64,000 nucleotides of DNA. Origin: Ramlibacter terrae (lineage in GTDB: Bacteria; Pseudomonadota; Gammaproteobacteria; Burkholderiales; Burkholderiaceae_C). The position numbers and the translations under genes were made by a program. The DNA lies in contig CP053418.1 of NCBI GenBank assembly GCA_013127575.1, forward strand, positions 3,596,001-3,660,000. Direction: 5' to 3'. Below, piece after piece: positions 1 through 10,595 of the stretch (position 1 is the stretch's first letter; the number at the start of each line of letters is the position of its first letter). The notes under the pieces are model-generated. The model was not told the origin of the DNA, did no database searches, and was given only the letters and a program-made list of their open reading frames with translations.

Positions 1-4
1 CGGC

Positions 5-1380
5 CTAAGACCCGGCCACCTTCATCTTGTCGATCAGGATCGAGCCCACCGTCTTCGCCCCGTAGTTGTACGTGTCGGCGCCGACGGCCTGGATGCCCAT
101 CAGCATGTCCTTGAGGTTGCCCGCGATGGTGATCTCCTGGACCGGGAAGGCGATCTCGCCGTTCTCCACCCAGAAGCCGCTGGCGCCGCGCGAGTAGTCG
201 CCCGTCACGTAGTTGACGCCCTGCCCCATCAGCTCGATCACGAACAGGCCGGTGCCCAGCTTGCGCAGCATGGCGGGCAGGTCGTCGCCGGGCTGCGTCA
301 GGCGCGACGTCAGCGACAGGTTGTGCGAGCCGCCGGCGTTGCCGGTGGTCTTCATGCCCAGCTTGCGCGCCGAATAGGTGCTGAGGAAGTAGCCTTCGAC
401 GCGCCCGCCGTCCACCACCTTGCGCGCGCTCGTGCGCACGCCTTCCTCGTCGAACGGCGAGCTGCCCTTGCCGCGCCGCACGAAGGGATCTTCCAGCACG
501 TCGACGTGGTCCGGGAAGACCTGCTTGCCGAGCGAGTCCAGCAGGAAGGTGCTCTTGCGGTACAGCGAGCCGCCGCTGACGGCCTGCACGAAGCCGCCCA
601 GCAGGCCGGCGGCCAGCGGCGACTCGAACAGCACCGGGCACTGGCGCGTCGGGATCTTGCGCGACTTCAGGCGTGCCAGCGCGCGCTCGGCGGCGTAGCG
701 GCCGACGGACTCGGGGCTGGCCAGTTCTGGGCCGAGCGCATCGAGCTGTACCACGCGTCGCGCTGCATCTCGTCGCCGCGGCCGGCGATCGGCGCCACCG
801 AGATCGAGTGCCGCGAGCTCGCGTAGCCGCCGCGAAAGCCATGGGTGTGGCTGCTGAAGAAATGGCTCTGCTGCGCCGAGACGCCGGCGCCTTCGCTGTT
901 GGTGATGCGCGCGTCGGTCTCCAGCGCCGCGGCTTCGCAGCGCAGCGCCAGCTCGGCGGCCTGCTCGCTGGTGACGTCCCGTGGGTGGAACAGGTCGAGG
1001 TCGCGGTGTTCCTTCTGCGGCGCGATGTCTTCGGGATCCGGCAGGCCGGCGACCGGGTCCTGCGCGGTGAAGCGGGCGATGTCGTAGGCGGCCTGCACGG
1101 TGCGCTCGATGGCGGGACGCGAGAAATCCGAGGTGCTCGCGTTGCCGCGCTGGCTGCCCATGTAGACGGTGATGCCCAGCGACTTGTCGCGGTTGCGCTC
1201 GACGGTCTCGAGCTCGCCCTTGCGCACGGAGACGGTCAGGCCGCAGCCTTCCGAGGCTTCGGCCCCGGCATCGGAAGCGCCCAGCTTCTTCGCATGGGCC
1301 GGGGCAAAGTCGACCAGTTCCTCGAAATCTGCGCGGCTGTAACTGAAGCCGGAGGCGGCTTGCGAGGGTGTCTTGTTCAT
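5..1380 (-). CDS. pmbA: TldE/PmbA metallopeptidase-family protein
   Basis: PmbA (TldE) is the partner of TldD in a cytosolic metalloprotease that matures or degrades small peptides. The N-terminal part (from the ATG at 1380, MNKTPSQAASGF) and the C-terminal part ending in KMKVAGS both match the family, and the total of about 457 residues is the usual length. The two parts lie in different frames, broken near 728, where one base is missing from an expected CCTGG. It is divergent from darP/yjgA, a pairing common in Burkholderiales. The frameshift is most likely a sequence error. Identity is well supported by recognition; no catalytic residue was checked individually. Confidence 0.9.
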
Positions 1381-1447
1381 GGCGGGCTATGATACTTGCG
1401 TGCCACCCGGCGCCACGGCCGCGCTGCTTCTTCCCTATCTCCCCCGC

Positions 1448-2077
1448 ATGTCCCGCAAACCCAAAAAAGGCTATTTCGTCAAAGGCCAGTTCGTCGCCGA
1501 AGGCAGCGAGATGGACCTGCTGCTCGAGGCCGAGCGCACCGGCGGCGAGCGCAGCCGCACCGAGCTGAAGAAGGAAAGCGACGAACTGCAGAAGCTGGGC
1601 GAAGCGCTGCTGACCCTGCCCGCTGCCGCGATGGAACGGCTGGCCCTGCCGGAGAAACTGGTCGAGGCGCTGGCGGAAGTCCGCCGCATCACCAACTTCG
1701 AAGGCCGCCGCCGGCAGATGCAGTACGTGGGCAAGCTGATGCGCCAGCTCGACGAAGAGGCGCGGCAGGCCGTGCGGGATGCGCTCGAGGAGCAACGCGG
1801 CGGCTCTGCGCAGCAGACGCTGGCGCTGCACATGGCGGAGAAGTGGCGCGACGACCTGATCGCCGATGACGAGGCGCTGGCGAAGTGGCTGGAGGCCTAC
1901 CGCGAAACCGACGTGCAGCAGCTGCGGGCGCTGATCCGCCAGGCGCGCAAGGAAGCCCAGCCGGACGCCGAATCGGTGTCGAAGGGCCTGGCGCCGCGCC
2001 GTGGCCGCGCCTACCGCGACATTTTCCAGATCGTGCGCGATGCGCTCGACCATCCGGACCGCGAAGAAGATGACTGA
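1448..2077 (+). CDS. darP: DarP/YjgA-type ribosome-associated protein (DUF615)
   Basis: This intact 209-residue protein belongs to the YjgA/DarP family, which binds 50S subunit precursors and helps late ribosome assembly in the cytosol. The start was taken at the ATG giving MSRKPKKGYF, the typical family start, although the frame is open further upstream. The body is highly charged and helical, with the family pattern RRQMQYVGKLMR near the middle and a C-terminal RAYRDIFQIVRD. Its stop codon overlaps the next start (mog ATG at 2070), so the two are probably translationally coupled. The E. coli homologue is not essential but its loss slows 50S assembly. Confidence 0.92.
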   Translation: MSRKPKKGYFVKGQFVAEGSEMDLLLEAERTGGERSRTELKKESDELQKLGEALLTLPAAAMERLALPEKLVEALAEVRRITNFEGRRRQMQYVGKLMRQLDEEARQAVRDALEEQRGGSAQQTLALHMAEKWRDDLIADDEALAKWLEAYRETDVQQLRALIRQARKEAQPDAESVSKGLAPRRGRAYRDIFQIVRDALDHPDREEDD

Positions 2078-2659
2078 CCCGCAAGCCGCCCGCATCGGCA
2101 TCGTTTCGATCAGCGACCGCGCCTCGAGCGGCGTCTACGAAGACAAGGGCCTGCCGGCGCTGAAGGACTGGCTCTCGCGCGCGCTGCAGAACCCGCTGCA
2201 GTTCGAGGAGCGCCTGATCCCCGACGAGCAGGACCGCATCAGCAGCACGCTGGTGGAGCTGGTCGACGCCGGCTGCGCCCCGGTGCTGACCACCGGCGGC
2301 ACCGGCCCGGCGCCGCGCGACGTGACGCCGGAAGCCACGCTGGCGATCGCCGACAGGGAGATGCCGGGCTTCGGCGAGCAGATGCGGCAGGTGAGCCTGC
2401 GCTTCGTGCCGACGGCGATCCTGTCGCGGCAGGTGGCGGTGATCCGCAAGCAGACGCTGATCATCAACCTGCCGGGGCAGCCGAAGGCGATCCGAGGGAG
2501 ACGCTGGAAGGCCTGAAGGACGCGGACGGCAAGCAGGTGGTCCCGGGGATCTTTGCGGCCGTGCCCTATTGCATCGACCTGATCGGCGGGCCGTACCTCG
2601 AGACGAACGACGCGGTGTGCAAGGGATGGCGGCCGAAAGGCGCCACCCGGCCCCGCTGA
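2070..2659 (+). CDS. mog: Molybdopterin adenylyltransferase (Mog/MoaB family)
   Basis: Mog adenylates molybdopterin with ATP before molybdenum insertion in cofactor synthesis. The start ATG lies inside the last codons of darP. The N-terminus reads IGIVSISDRASSGVYEDKG and the substrate-binding motif TTGGTGPAPRDVTPEAT is present, followed by INLPGQPKAIR. A frameshift near 2490 separates the last ~55 residues, which in the next frame read PGIFAAVPYCIDLIGG and end at 2659. Rebuilt length is about 196 residues, normal for the family. The break is in a G-run, so a homopolymer error is likely. MoaB-like function cannot be excluded, but the length and C-terminus favour Mog. Confidence 0.9.
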
Positions 2660-2660
2660 T

Positions 2661-2736
2661 CGTCATTCCCGCGAAGGCGGGAATCCGTGGCTCCCAGCAC
2701 GGCCGTCGCTGGATCCCCGCCTGCGCGTGGATGACG
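2661..2736. repeat. REP/MITE-like palindromic intergenic element
   Basis: The 76-bp gap region between the convergent mog and cysE ends starts with CGTCATTCCCGCGAAGG and ends with its approximate inverse, closing on ATGACG. Each arm also forms its own small hairpin (TTCCCGC-GAAG-GCGGGAA on the left). This shape matches the widespread CGTCATTCCCGCG palindromic repeats of proteobacteria. Placed between two converging genes it could also serve as a bidirectional terminator. Confidence 0.75.
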
Positions 2737-2767
2737 CAGCTTTGCGGGGAAGCGCCGCCACTGGCGG

Positions 2768-3541
2768 CTATTTCCCCACCAGCTGCGTCAGCTTCTCCGC
2801 CTCGAAGCATTCCTTCGTGGCGGCGCCTTCCGGCACGCAGTCCTCGCCGCGCCGCTGCGCGGACAGCTTTTCGATGGCTTGCCACAGCAGCGTGATCTGG
2901 TGCTCCTGCGACGACGCGTTGTCGATCAGGCCGCGCATGGCCTGCGACAACGGGTCGTCGGTGGCGGTCACGCCGTAGGCCGAGAAGCCCATCTTGGCGG
3001 CCGCTTCCTCGCGCCGCGCCTTGTCTTCGGCCGGATGATGCGCGCCGGGATACCGACGGCCGTCGCGCCTGGCGGCACCGGCTTGATCACCACCGCGTTG
3101 GAGCCCACGACGGCGTTGTCGCCGACCGTGAAGCCGCCCAGCACCTTGGCGCCCGCGCTCACCACCACGTTGCGGCCCAGCGTCGGGTGCCGCTTGGCGC
3201 CCTTGGTGAGCGACGTGCCGCCGAGCGTCACGCCCCTGGTAGATCGTGCAGCCGTCGCCCACTTCGGCGGTCTCGCCGATGACGATGCCCATGCCGTGGT
3301 CGATGAAGACGTTGTTGCCCATCTTCGCGCCCGGATGGATCTCGATGCCGGTGAGCCAGCGCGAGACCTGCGACGTGAAGCGCCCGAGCCAGCGCAGGTC
3401 GCGCTGCCACAGCCAGTGCGCCAGGCGGTGCATGACGAGCGCGTGCAGCCCCGGATAACAGGTGAGCACCTCCCACTTGCTGCGCGCGGCAGGGTCGCGG
3501 TCGAGGATGCACTGGATGTCGGAACGCAGGCGGCTGAACAT
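2768..3541 (-). CDS. cysE: Serine O-acetyltransferase
   Basis: CysE acetylates L-serine with acetyl-CoA, the committed step of cysteine synthesis in the cytosol. The start ATG gives [19 protein letters not shown]. The left-handed beta-helix core is visible as [20 protein letters not shown], then GDGCTIYQG, then [19 protein letters not shown]. Two breaks (near 3238 and 3035) put the rest in other frames; both coincide with expected CCAGG sites, one with an extra G and one with a missing A. The C-terminal tail ends ...KLTQLVGK. Total about 257 residues. Feedback inhibition by cysteine is usual in the family but cannot be judged here. Confidence 0.93.
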   Translation of the reverse strand: MFSRLRSDIQCILDRDPAARSKWEVLTCYPGLHALVMHRLAHWLWQRDLRWLGRFTSQVSRWLTGIEIHPGAKMGNNVFIDHGMGIVIGETAEVGDGCTIYQGRDARRHVAHQGRQAAPDAGPQRGGERGRQGAGRLHGRRQRRRGLQRGGDQAGAARRDGRRYPGAHHPAEDKARREEAAAKMGFSAYGVTATDDPLSQAMRGLIDNASSQEHQITLLWQAIEKLSAQRRGEDCVPEGAATKECFEAEKLTQLVGK

Positions 3542-3567
3542 GGTGTCTTTGCTTATGCAGCCCGAGT

Positions 3568-4295
3568 CTATAGCCTCGGCTTTCTTGCTGCTTCGGCCAT
3601 GCTTTTCGCGACACCACGCAGGATGTGGATTTCCTCCGGCGTCGGCTGCGCCCGGTTGAACAGCTGGTTCAGGCGCGGCATCAGCTTCTTGGGCGCCGCC
3701 GGGTCGAGGAAGCCGATCTCCACCAGCGCCTGCTCCCAGTGCTGCAGCATGCCGGCCACCGCCTGCGCATCGGCGGCGGCGGGCGGCGTGGCGGGCACGG
3801 GCGCGTCGAAGCCGCCCATCGCCATGCGCCACTCGTAGGCGATCACCTGCATCGCCGCCGCGAGGTTCAGCGAGCCGTAGCCCGGGTTGGTGGGAATGCG
3901 CAGCGCCACGTGGCAGCGGTAGACGTCTTCGTTGCGCATTCCATAGCGTTCGGACCCGAACAGGAAGGCGACGCTCACCGCCCCCTGCGCCGCGAGCGGG
4001 CCCGGTGTTCGCGCGGGGTGCGCGTCGGCGGGCCGAAGTCGCGCGCCGTCATCACCGTGGCGCACAGGTGCGTCACGCCTTCCAGCGCCTCGTCGAGCGT
4101 CGCCACGGTGCGGGCGCGCTGCAGCACGTCGACGGCGCCGCTGGCGCGGTCCAGCGTCTCCTGGCGCGTGAGCACGTCGGGCCAGCGCGGCGCCACCAGC
4201 ACCAGGTCGTCGAAGCCCATCACCTTCAGGGCGCGGGCGGCGGCGCCGACGTTGCCGGCATGGCTGGTCTGGATCAGGATGAATCGCGTTTGCAC
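3568..4295 (-). CDS. trmJ: tRNA 2'-O-methyltransferase TrmJ (SpoU family)
   Basis: This is a SPOUT methyltransferase that uses S-adenosylmethionine to 2'-O-methylate position 32 of tRNA anticodon loops. The N-terminus reads [20 protein letters not shown], the family hallmark, and the knot motif [13 protein letters not shown] is in the second half. A GTG at 4295 fits the usual start ([10 protein letters not shown]); an in-frame ATG at 4328 is an alternative. A break near 4004 fits a lost T in CCTGG. It lies directly upstream of cysE on the same strand, a common neighbour pair in this group. Confidence 0.9.
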
Positions 4296-4348
4296 CCCGC
4301 GATTGTCACGGTCACGCGGGCCATGCATACTCGCGCCACAAAAATGAG

Positions 4349-6503
4349 TTGAAAGCGTTACGCATGCGGCCCGGAGTGAGGGGTGTTGTCGGGCAGCTGT
4401 CTTCCGGGTTGATCATCGGGCTGAGCGCCGTGATCTACGCCGTGTCGTACGCGGCCCTGATGTTCTCGGGCCCGCTGGCGCCCTTCCTCCCCTACGCGAT
4501 CACGATCACGCTGGTCACGGCGGCCGTCGCCGGCCTGTACGGGCTGCTGGCCGAGGAGCCGACGCTGGTGAGCGGCCCCGACGGCAACACTTCGTCGGTG
4601 CTCGCCGGCATCCTGGCCGTCACGGCCGCCACCGGCACGGTGCCCGGCGTCACCCCCGTGCACCATGCGGTGGCGATCCTGACCTTCGCCACGGTGTTCA
4701 CCGCGTTGGTGTTCCTGCTGATCGAACGCTTCCGCCTCGCGCGGCTGGTGCGCTTCATCCCGTTCCGGTGATGGCCGGCTTCCTGGCCTCCACCGGCTGG
4801 CTCATGGCGAGCGGCGGCCTCAACATCATCGCCGGCACGCCGCTGACCGTGGCCAGCCCGGCCGCCGTGATGGAGAACCCCCGGCGCCCCGAACTGCTCG
4901 CGGGGATCGTGCTGACGGTGCTGCTCGCGCTGCTGCAGCGGCGCTTCCATCCGGCCGTGGCGATCCCGGCCTTCATGATCGCCACTTCGGTGCTGGGGAA
5001 CGTGGCGCTGCGCTACCTCTGTCCCCGGGAACACGCCTGCGCCGCGTCGCAGTGGTTCTTTCCGCCGTTCGACCGGCTGCAGTGGCTGCCGCCCGGCAGC
5101 TGGACCTGAACGGCGCCTTGCTGCTCGAAATGCTGCAACTGGTCCCGTCGTTCATGGCCGTGGCCTTCGTGGGCACCCTCGGCCTGCTGCTGTCCATGAG
5201 CAGCCTCGAACTGACCTACGGGCGCGACTTCCGGCTGGAGCGTTCCCTGCGGCTGCATGGCTGGGGCGCGGCGCTGTCCGCGTCCCCGGGCGGCGTGATG
5301 AGCGTGATCACCATCGGACGCACCCAGCTGTGCCGGATCACCGGGGGCGGCGTGCTGTCGGGCGTCGTGAGCACCGCCGTCGCCGTCGGCGTGCCCTGGG
5401 CTGGGCGGGGTGCTGGCCTGGATCCCGAAGGTGGCGCTGGGCTCGCTGGTGCTGTACCTCGGCGTGACCATGCTGCGCAACTGGCTGATCGACCTGCGGC
5501 ACACGCTGCCCCGCGTCGAGTGGCTGCAGGTGGTCGCGATCCTCGTGTGCATCGTGGCGTTCGGCTACGTCACCGGCTTCCTTGCCGGCTTGCTGGCCGC
5601 CTGCATCTTCTTCGTCGTCAACTACAGCCGCATGCCGGCGACGCGCCTGGACAGCACGCTCGCCACCGTGCGCAGCTCCGTGATCCGCAGCGTCGCCGAC
5701 CAGGCGTGGCTGACGCAGACCGGCGCGTCGTGCCGCGTCGGACGCTTCGAAGGCTTCGTGTTCTTCGGCGTCGCGCATTCGATCTACGACTGGTACTGCG
5801 CCGGCCCCGAGGGCGCGCATTCGATCGTGGTGCTCGACTTCTCCAAGACGCGCGGCATCGACCATTCGGCCGTGTCGGTGCTCGAGAAGATCGTGCGCAC
5901 CGTCGCGCGGCGGCGCCAGCGCCTGATCCTCGTGCTGGGCGACGAACTGCGCACGGTGTTCCGCGCGCTGTCGTCGCCGGCGGTCGAGACGGCGGGCAGC
6001 TTCGACGCGGCGCTGGAACGCGCCGAGGACATCCTGCTTGCCCAGCGTTCGGCGGAGGAAAGCCGCGCCCTGTCCGTCCATCCGGCGCTCGCCGTCTTCG
6101 CCGGCGACGCCGACCGCGAAGCTTTCCTGCGCTACCTGCGCGAAGTGCGCCTCGCGGCGGGCGAGACGCTGTTCGGGAGGGCCGGGCCTCCGACGAGATG
6201 TACTTCGTCGAAAGCGGACGGCTGGAGGTCGTGAAGGCCGGGCTGCGCGGCGCGAACCTGCGGCTGGCCAAGGTGGCCCCCGGCTCGCTGATCGGCGAGA
6301 TCGCGCTCTACACCGGCCAGCCGCGCAGCGCCACGCTCGTCGCCACCGAACCGGCCGTGCTGTTGATGCTCACGCGCGAGGCGCGCGCCCGCATGCAGGC
6401 CGAACAACCGGCGCTGGCCGCGCAGCTGGACCACCAGGTGGTGCTGGGGCTGGCCGCCACGCTGGTGCGCGCCAACGCCGCGTTTTCGCTGCAGGTGGGC
6501 TGA
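4349..6503 (+). CDS. SulP-family anion transporter with STAS and cyclic-nucleotide-binding domains
   Basis: The rebuilt protein (about 715 residues) has a SulP membrane domain, then a STAS domain around [21 protein letters not shown], then a Crp-like cNMP-binding domain ([10 protein letters not shown] ... [18 protein letters not shown]). SulP proteins move sulfate, bicarbonate or dicarboxylates across the inner membrane; the substrate here is unknown. At least four breaks (near 4770, 5097, 5398, 6180) separate the pieces; those at 5097 and 5398 are clear CCTGG sites. The C-terminal sensor arrangement suggests activity gated by a small ligand. No transporter partner genes are adjacent. Start codon ATG at 4349 is provisional. 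Confidence 0.85.
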
Positions 6504-6649
6504 GCGGCGGGCGCTACGCAATTGCCCGTAGGACGCGGGCCAAGACCCTGCGCCATGCGTTCCGACGCCTGCCGCCGTTAAAATGGCCTAACTTCGTCCC
6601 GCATCGCCGGGGCATTCCTCGCCTCGCGGCGCAGCTCTTCCCACAATCC

Positions 6650-7567
6650 ATGTCGCCCAACCAGCACCCCATGCTCAACGTGGCCGTCAAGGCCGCTCGC
6701 GCCGCCGGCGCCATCATCAACCGCGCCGCGCTGGACGTCGAGTCCGTGCGCATCTCGCAGAAGCAGGTGAACGACTTCGTGACCGAAGTCGACCACGCGA
6801 GCGAGAACGCCATCATCGAGACGCTGCTGGGCGCCTACCCGAACCACGGCATCTGGGCCGAGGAATCGGGACGTGAACATGGCAACGCCAGTTCCGACCA
6901 CGTGTGGCTGATCGACCCGCTCGACGGCACCACCAACTTCATCCACGGCTTTCCCGTCTACTGCGTCAGCATCGCCTTGCTGGTGAAGGGGCGCGTCGAA
7001 CAGGCCGTCATCTACGACCCGACGCGCAACGACCTCTTCACGTCCACGCGCGGCCGCGGCGCCTACCTGAACGACCGCCGCATCCGCGTGAGCAAGCGCA
7101 CGCAGATGAAGGAGTCGCTGATCTCCACCGGCTTCCCGTTCCGCCCGGGCGACAACTTCAACATCTACCTGAAGATGATGGCCGACGTGATGCAGCGCAC
7201 CGCCGGCCTGCGCCGTCCCGGCGCGGCCGCGCTCGACCTCGCGTACGTCGCGGCCGGCTTCACCGAAGGCTTCTTCGAAACCGGCCTGTCGCCGTGGGAC
7301 GTCGCCGCCGGCTCGCTGCTGGTGACCGAGGCGGGCGGCCTGATCGGCAACTTCACCGGCGAATCCGACTTCCTCGAACAGCGCGAGTGCGTCGCCGGCA
7401 ACCCGAAGATCTACGGGCAGCTGGTGAACATCCTGCGCAAGTACAGCAAGTTCGCCAGCGCCGGCGAGAAGGCCGACCTGCGCCAGAACACGCCGACGCT
7501 GGTCGATCCGTCGCTGCGCCCGGGCACCAAGGTCGACGACGCGCCGCCCGACACCGCATCGGAATGA
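6650..7567 (+). CDS. suhB: Inositol monophosphatase family protein SuhB
   Basis: This intact 305-residue protein is an Mg-dependent inositol monophosphatase; in enterobacteria SuhB also takes part in rRNA antitermination complexes. The metal site motifs are visible: [12 protein letters not shown] and the C-terminal [19 protein letters not shown] (W-D-x-A-A motif). The ATG at 6650 ([17 protein letters not shown]) matches relatives; ATG 6671 is a second in-frame option. The C-terminal extension after residue ~270 is Lys/Pro-rich and typical of Comamonadaceae versions. It is followed within a few bases by the MscS-type gene. Confidence 0.93.
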   Translation: MSPNQHPMLNVAVKAARAAGAIINRAALDVESVRISQKQVNDFVTEVDHASENAIIETLLGAYPNHGIWAEESGREHGNASSDHVWLIDPLDGTTNFIHGFPVYCVSIALLVKGRVEQAVIYDPTRNDLFTSTRGRGAYLNDRRIRVSKRTQMKESLISTGFPFRPGDNFNIYLKMMADVMQRTAGLRRPGAAALDLAYVAAGFTEGFFETGLSPWDVAAGSLLVTEAGGLIGNFTGESDFLEQRECVAGNPKIYGQLVNILRKYSKFASAGEKADLRQNTPTLVDPSLRPGTKVDDAPPDTASE

Positions 7568-8622
7568 TGGTCGAGTTCCTGCAGCGCAATCCCCGGGTGG
7601 CCACCGCATTCGTCGCGCTGGCCGCGGTGTTCGGCGCGATGGTCGTGCACCGGCTGGCGCGGGCCGTGCTGCGCCGGCTGGTGCGCGGCAGCCTGATGCT
7701 GCAGTCCATGCTGACCGCGACCGAACGGGCGGGCTCCGCGGTGCTGCCGCTGCTGGCGCTGATGGCGGTGTGGCAGGCGGCGCCGAACGACCTGCCCTTC
7801 ATCGGCACCGTGCGGCACATGAACGGGCTGCTGCTGATCGGCGCGATGACGTGGTGGTTCATGTCGTTCATCAACGGCTTTGCCGAAGGCGTCCTCGCCC
7901 GCCATCCGTCGACCGTCGAAGACAACCTGAACGCGCGCCGCATCCAGACGCAGACCAAGGTATTGAGCCGCAGCGCGATGGTGATCGTGCTGATCGCCGG
8001 CACCGCCATGGCGCTGATGACCTTCCCCGGCGCGCGCCGGTGGGCGCCAGCCTGCTGGCTTCGGCCGGCGTGCTCGGCATCGTCGGCGGCGGCGGCGCGG
8101 CCGGTGTTCAGCAACCTCATCGCGGGGCTGCAACTGGCGCTGGCGCAGCCGATCCGCCTCGACGACGTGCTGATCGTCAAGGGCGAATGGGGCCGGGTCG
8201 AGGAGATCACGGGCACCTACGTCGTGCTGAAGATCTGGGACGAGCGCCGCCTCATCATCCCGCTGCAATGGTTCATCGAGAACCCGTTCGAGAACTGGAC
8301 CCGCACCGGATCGCAGATCCTCGGCACGGTGTTCCTGTACCGGACTACAGCGCGCCGCTGGACGCGATCCGCGCCGAGGCCAGGGCGCATCACGGAGGCC
8401 GCCCCCGAGTGGGACCAGCGCGTGTTCGGCGTGCAGGTGACCGATGCGAGCGAGCGGGCGATGCAGGTGCGCATCCTGGTGTCGGCCGCCAACTCCGGCG
8501 CGGCCTTCGACCTGCGCTGCAAGCTGCGCGAAGGCGTGCTGGCGTTCCCGGCGCGGGAGTATCCGGGGAGCTTGCCGCAGGTGCGCAGCCCCCAGCCCGT
8601 GATGGAGCCGGCTGCCGCGTAG
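7564..8622 (+). CDS. MscS-family mechanosensitive channel
   Basis: A small-conductance mechanosensitive channel of the inner membrane that would release solutes on hypo-osmotic shock. The N-terminal third has several hydrophobic segments; the MscS beta domain reads [18 protein letters not shown] and [20 protein letters not shown], then [15 protein letters not shown]. The frame stays open throughout, but two stretches are misread because of paired compensating indels: about 8041-8094 (pore helix, expected [16 protein letters not shown]) and 8341-8386 (expected [13 protein letters not shown]). All fall on expected CCAGG/CCTGG sites. Its start overlaps the stop of suhB. Confidence 0.9.
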   Translation: MMVEFLQRNPRVATAFVALAAVFGAMVVHRLARAVLRRLVRGSLMLQSMLTATERAGSAVLPLLALMAVWQAAPNDLPFIGTVRHMNGLLLIGAMTWWFMSFINGFAEGVLARHPSTVEDNLNARRIQTQTKVLSRSAMVIVLIAGTAMALMTFPGARRWAPACWLRPACSASSAAAARPVFSNLIAGLQLALAQPIRLDDVLIVKGEWGRVEEITGTYVVLKIWDERRLIIPLQWFIENPFENWTRTGSQILGTVFLYRTTARRWTRSAPRPGRITEAAPEWDQRVFGVQVTDASERAMQVRILVSAANSGAAFDLRCKLREGVLAFPAREYPGSLPQVRSPQPVMEPAAA

Positions 8623-8636
8623 GGTGGCGCGGGCGA

Positions 8637-9790
8637 CTAGTTCGGCACCGCGTGCCGACCGGCCCGGGCCCGCGCGATGATCGTCTTCATGATCTGCGCG
8701 GTGCCGTCGCCGATCTGGAACCCCAGCACGTCGCGCAGCCGCTGTTCCATCACCCCGCGGTCGTAGCCGCCGTGGCCGAAGGACAGCAGGCACTGGTGGA
8801 TGGTGTCGTAGGCCAGCTTGGGCGCCCACCACTTGCACATGGCCGCCTCGGCGCTGTGCGGCAGCGCATGGTCCTTGAGCCACAGCGCCTGCAGGCACAG
8901 CAGCCGCGCCGCATCGACCTGCGTGTCGAAGTCGGCCAGCGGATGCGAGACGCCCCGGAAGGCCGCCAGCGGCTTGCCGAAGGCCTCCCGCTGGGCCACG
9001 TAGGTCCAGGTCTCCTCCAGCGCGGCCCGCGCCACCGCCAGCACCTGCAGCCCGATCAGCGCGCGCGAGAAGTCGAAGCCCTGCATCACCTGCACGAAGC
9101 CGCGGTTCTCGTCGCCGAGCCGGTGGTCGAGAGGCACCTTCACGTTCTCGAAGAACAGCGAGCCGCGGCCGATGGCGCGCTGGCCGTGGCAGTCGAAGCG
9201 GCTGCGCGTGAGGCCCGGCACGTCCGCGGGCACCAGCAGCGCGGTGACGCCGTGCGCGCCGCTGTCGGTGGTGCCGGTGCGGCCGAACACGATGATCGCG
9301 TCCGCCTGGTCCGCCGCGGAGATCGAGGTCTTCTCGCCGTTGACCACGTAGCCATCGGCCACCCGCTCGACGCGCAGCCGCAGGTTGGCGGCGTCGGAGC
9401 CACCGCGCGGCTCGGTCAGCGCGATGGCCAACAGCGCCTCGCCGCGCGTGAGCTTCCGCAGCCACGGGCCCGTGACGGCGGTGTCGCCGTGCTGCGAGAG
9501 GATCTGGCCGTTGAGCGACGCCAGCAGGTTGATGTACGAGATGCTCAGGTCGGCGCGCGCGATTTCCTCGTGGATCACGCCGGCCGCCAGGCTGCCGAGG
9601 CCGAGGCCGCCGTGCGCCTCGGGCAGTTCGGGCGCGATGAAGCCCAGCTCGCCCATCTCGCGCATCAGGCCGCGATCGAGCACGCGCGTGCGGTCGCGCT
9701 CTGGAAGCCGGGCGCCACCCGCTTCGTCGCGAACCGCCGCGCCTGCTCGGCCAGCGCTTCCAGGTCGTCGTCGATGTACGGCGTCTTCAT
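8637..9790 (-). CDS. aliB: Acyl-CoA dehydrogenase, likely cyclohexanecarboxyl-CoA dehydrogenase
   Basis: An FAD-dependent acyl-CoA dehydrogenase of about 383 residues. Motifs include ALTEPRGGSDAANLRLR (FAD/substrate region) and the C-terminal DGTAQIMKTIIARA. The first 30 residues (MKTPYIDDDLEALAEQARRF) are in another frame; the break near 9702 is a lost G in CCAGG. It starts 4 bases after badI and is in one operon with badI and badH, the enzymes that finish cyclohexanecarboxyl-CoA degradation in Rhodopseudomonas palustris. By that context it would form cyclohex-1-ene-1-carboxyl-CoA. The family alone does not fix the substrate. Confidence 0.85.
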
Positions 9791-9794
9791 CGCG

Positions 9795-10573
9795 TTACTT
9801 CGCGTACTTGCGGAAATCGGGCTTGCGCTTTTCCTGCAGCGCCTTCACGCCTTCGCGCGATTCCTCGGTGTCGTAATAGAGCTTCAGCGCGTACATGCCC
9901 ATGCCGGCGATGCCCGCCGGTGGGCGGTGTCCATGTTGAAGCTGCGCTTGGCGATGGCGATGGCGGTGGGGCTGCGCTCGCAGATCGTCTCGGCCCATTC
10001 CTGCACGGTCGCATCGAGCTCCTCGGGTGGAACGCAGATGTTGGCCAGCCCCATCGCAACCGCCTCCTGGCCCGAGTAGCGCTTGTTCAGGTACCAGATC
10101 TCCCGCGCCTTCTTCTCGCCGACCACGCGCGCCGGGAAGGCGGTGCCGTAGCCGGGATCGACCGAACCCATCTTGGGGCCCACGGCCGAAGATCGCCTTC
10201 TCGGAACAGATGGTGAGGTCGCAGATCGTGCACAGCACGTTGCCGCCCCCGATCGCGAAGCCCTGCACGCGGGCGATGACGGGCTTGGGCACGTCGCGGA
10301 TGGCGGTGTGCAGCTCCTCCATGGGCAGGCCGATGGTGCCGCGGCCGTCGTAGTTGCCGTCGTGCGCCGACTGGTCGCCGCCGGTGCAGAAGGCACGGTC
10401 GCCGGCGCCGGCCAGCACGATGCAGCCGACCTCGCGGTCGTAGCCCGCCTTGTTCAGCGCCTTGATCAGCTCGTCGCAGGTGGTGCCGCGAAAGGCATTC
10501 ATCTTCTCCGGGCGGTTGATGGTGATCCGGGCAACGCCGTTGCGGATCTCGTAGAGGATGTCCGGAAGTCCAT
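9795..10573 (-). CDS. badI: 2-ketocyclohexanecarboxyl-CoA hydrolase (ring cleavage)
   Basis: BadI is a crotonase-fold enzyme that hydrolytically opens the ring of 2-ketocyclohexanecarboxyl-CoA to pimelyl-CoA. The sequence follows known BadI closely: YEIRNGVARITINRPEKMNA, RAFCTGGDQSAHDGNYDGRG, GFAIGGGNVLCTICDLTIC, GSVDPGYGTAF and the C-terminal REGVKALQEKRKPDFRKYAK. Start ATG at 10573 has an AAGGAA ribosome site. Breaks near 10563, 10178 and 9918 all fit base loss in CCAGG sites; the P in TAFPARVVGE is probably a miscalled L codon in CCTGG. It sits between badH (22 bp gap) and aliB. Confidence 0.93.
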
Positions 10574-10595
10574 GCTTGTTCCTTGGGAGTGGGGT

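Noticed and set aside
7411-9465. Long minus-strand open frame (684 codons) across mscS and aliB
   Set aside because: It runs antisense to the MscS gene and out of frame with aliB, has the Arg/Ala-rich makeup of GC-rich shadow frames, and matches no family.
8637-9790. aliB as isovaleryl- or glutaryl-CoA dehydrogenase
   Set aside because: The operon with badH and badI makes a cyclohexanecarboxyl-CoA dehydrogenase more likely, though the family alone does not prove it.
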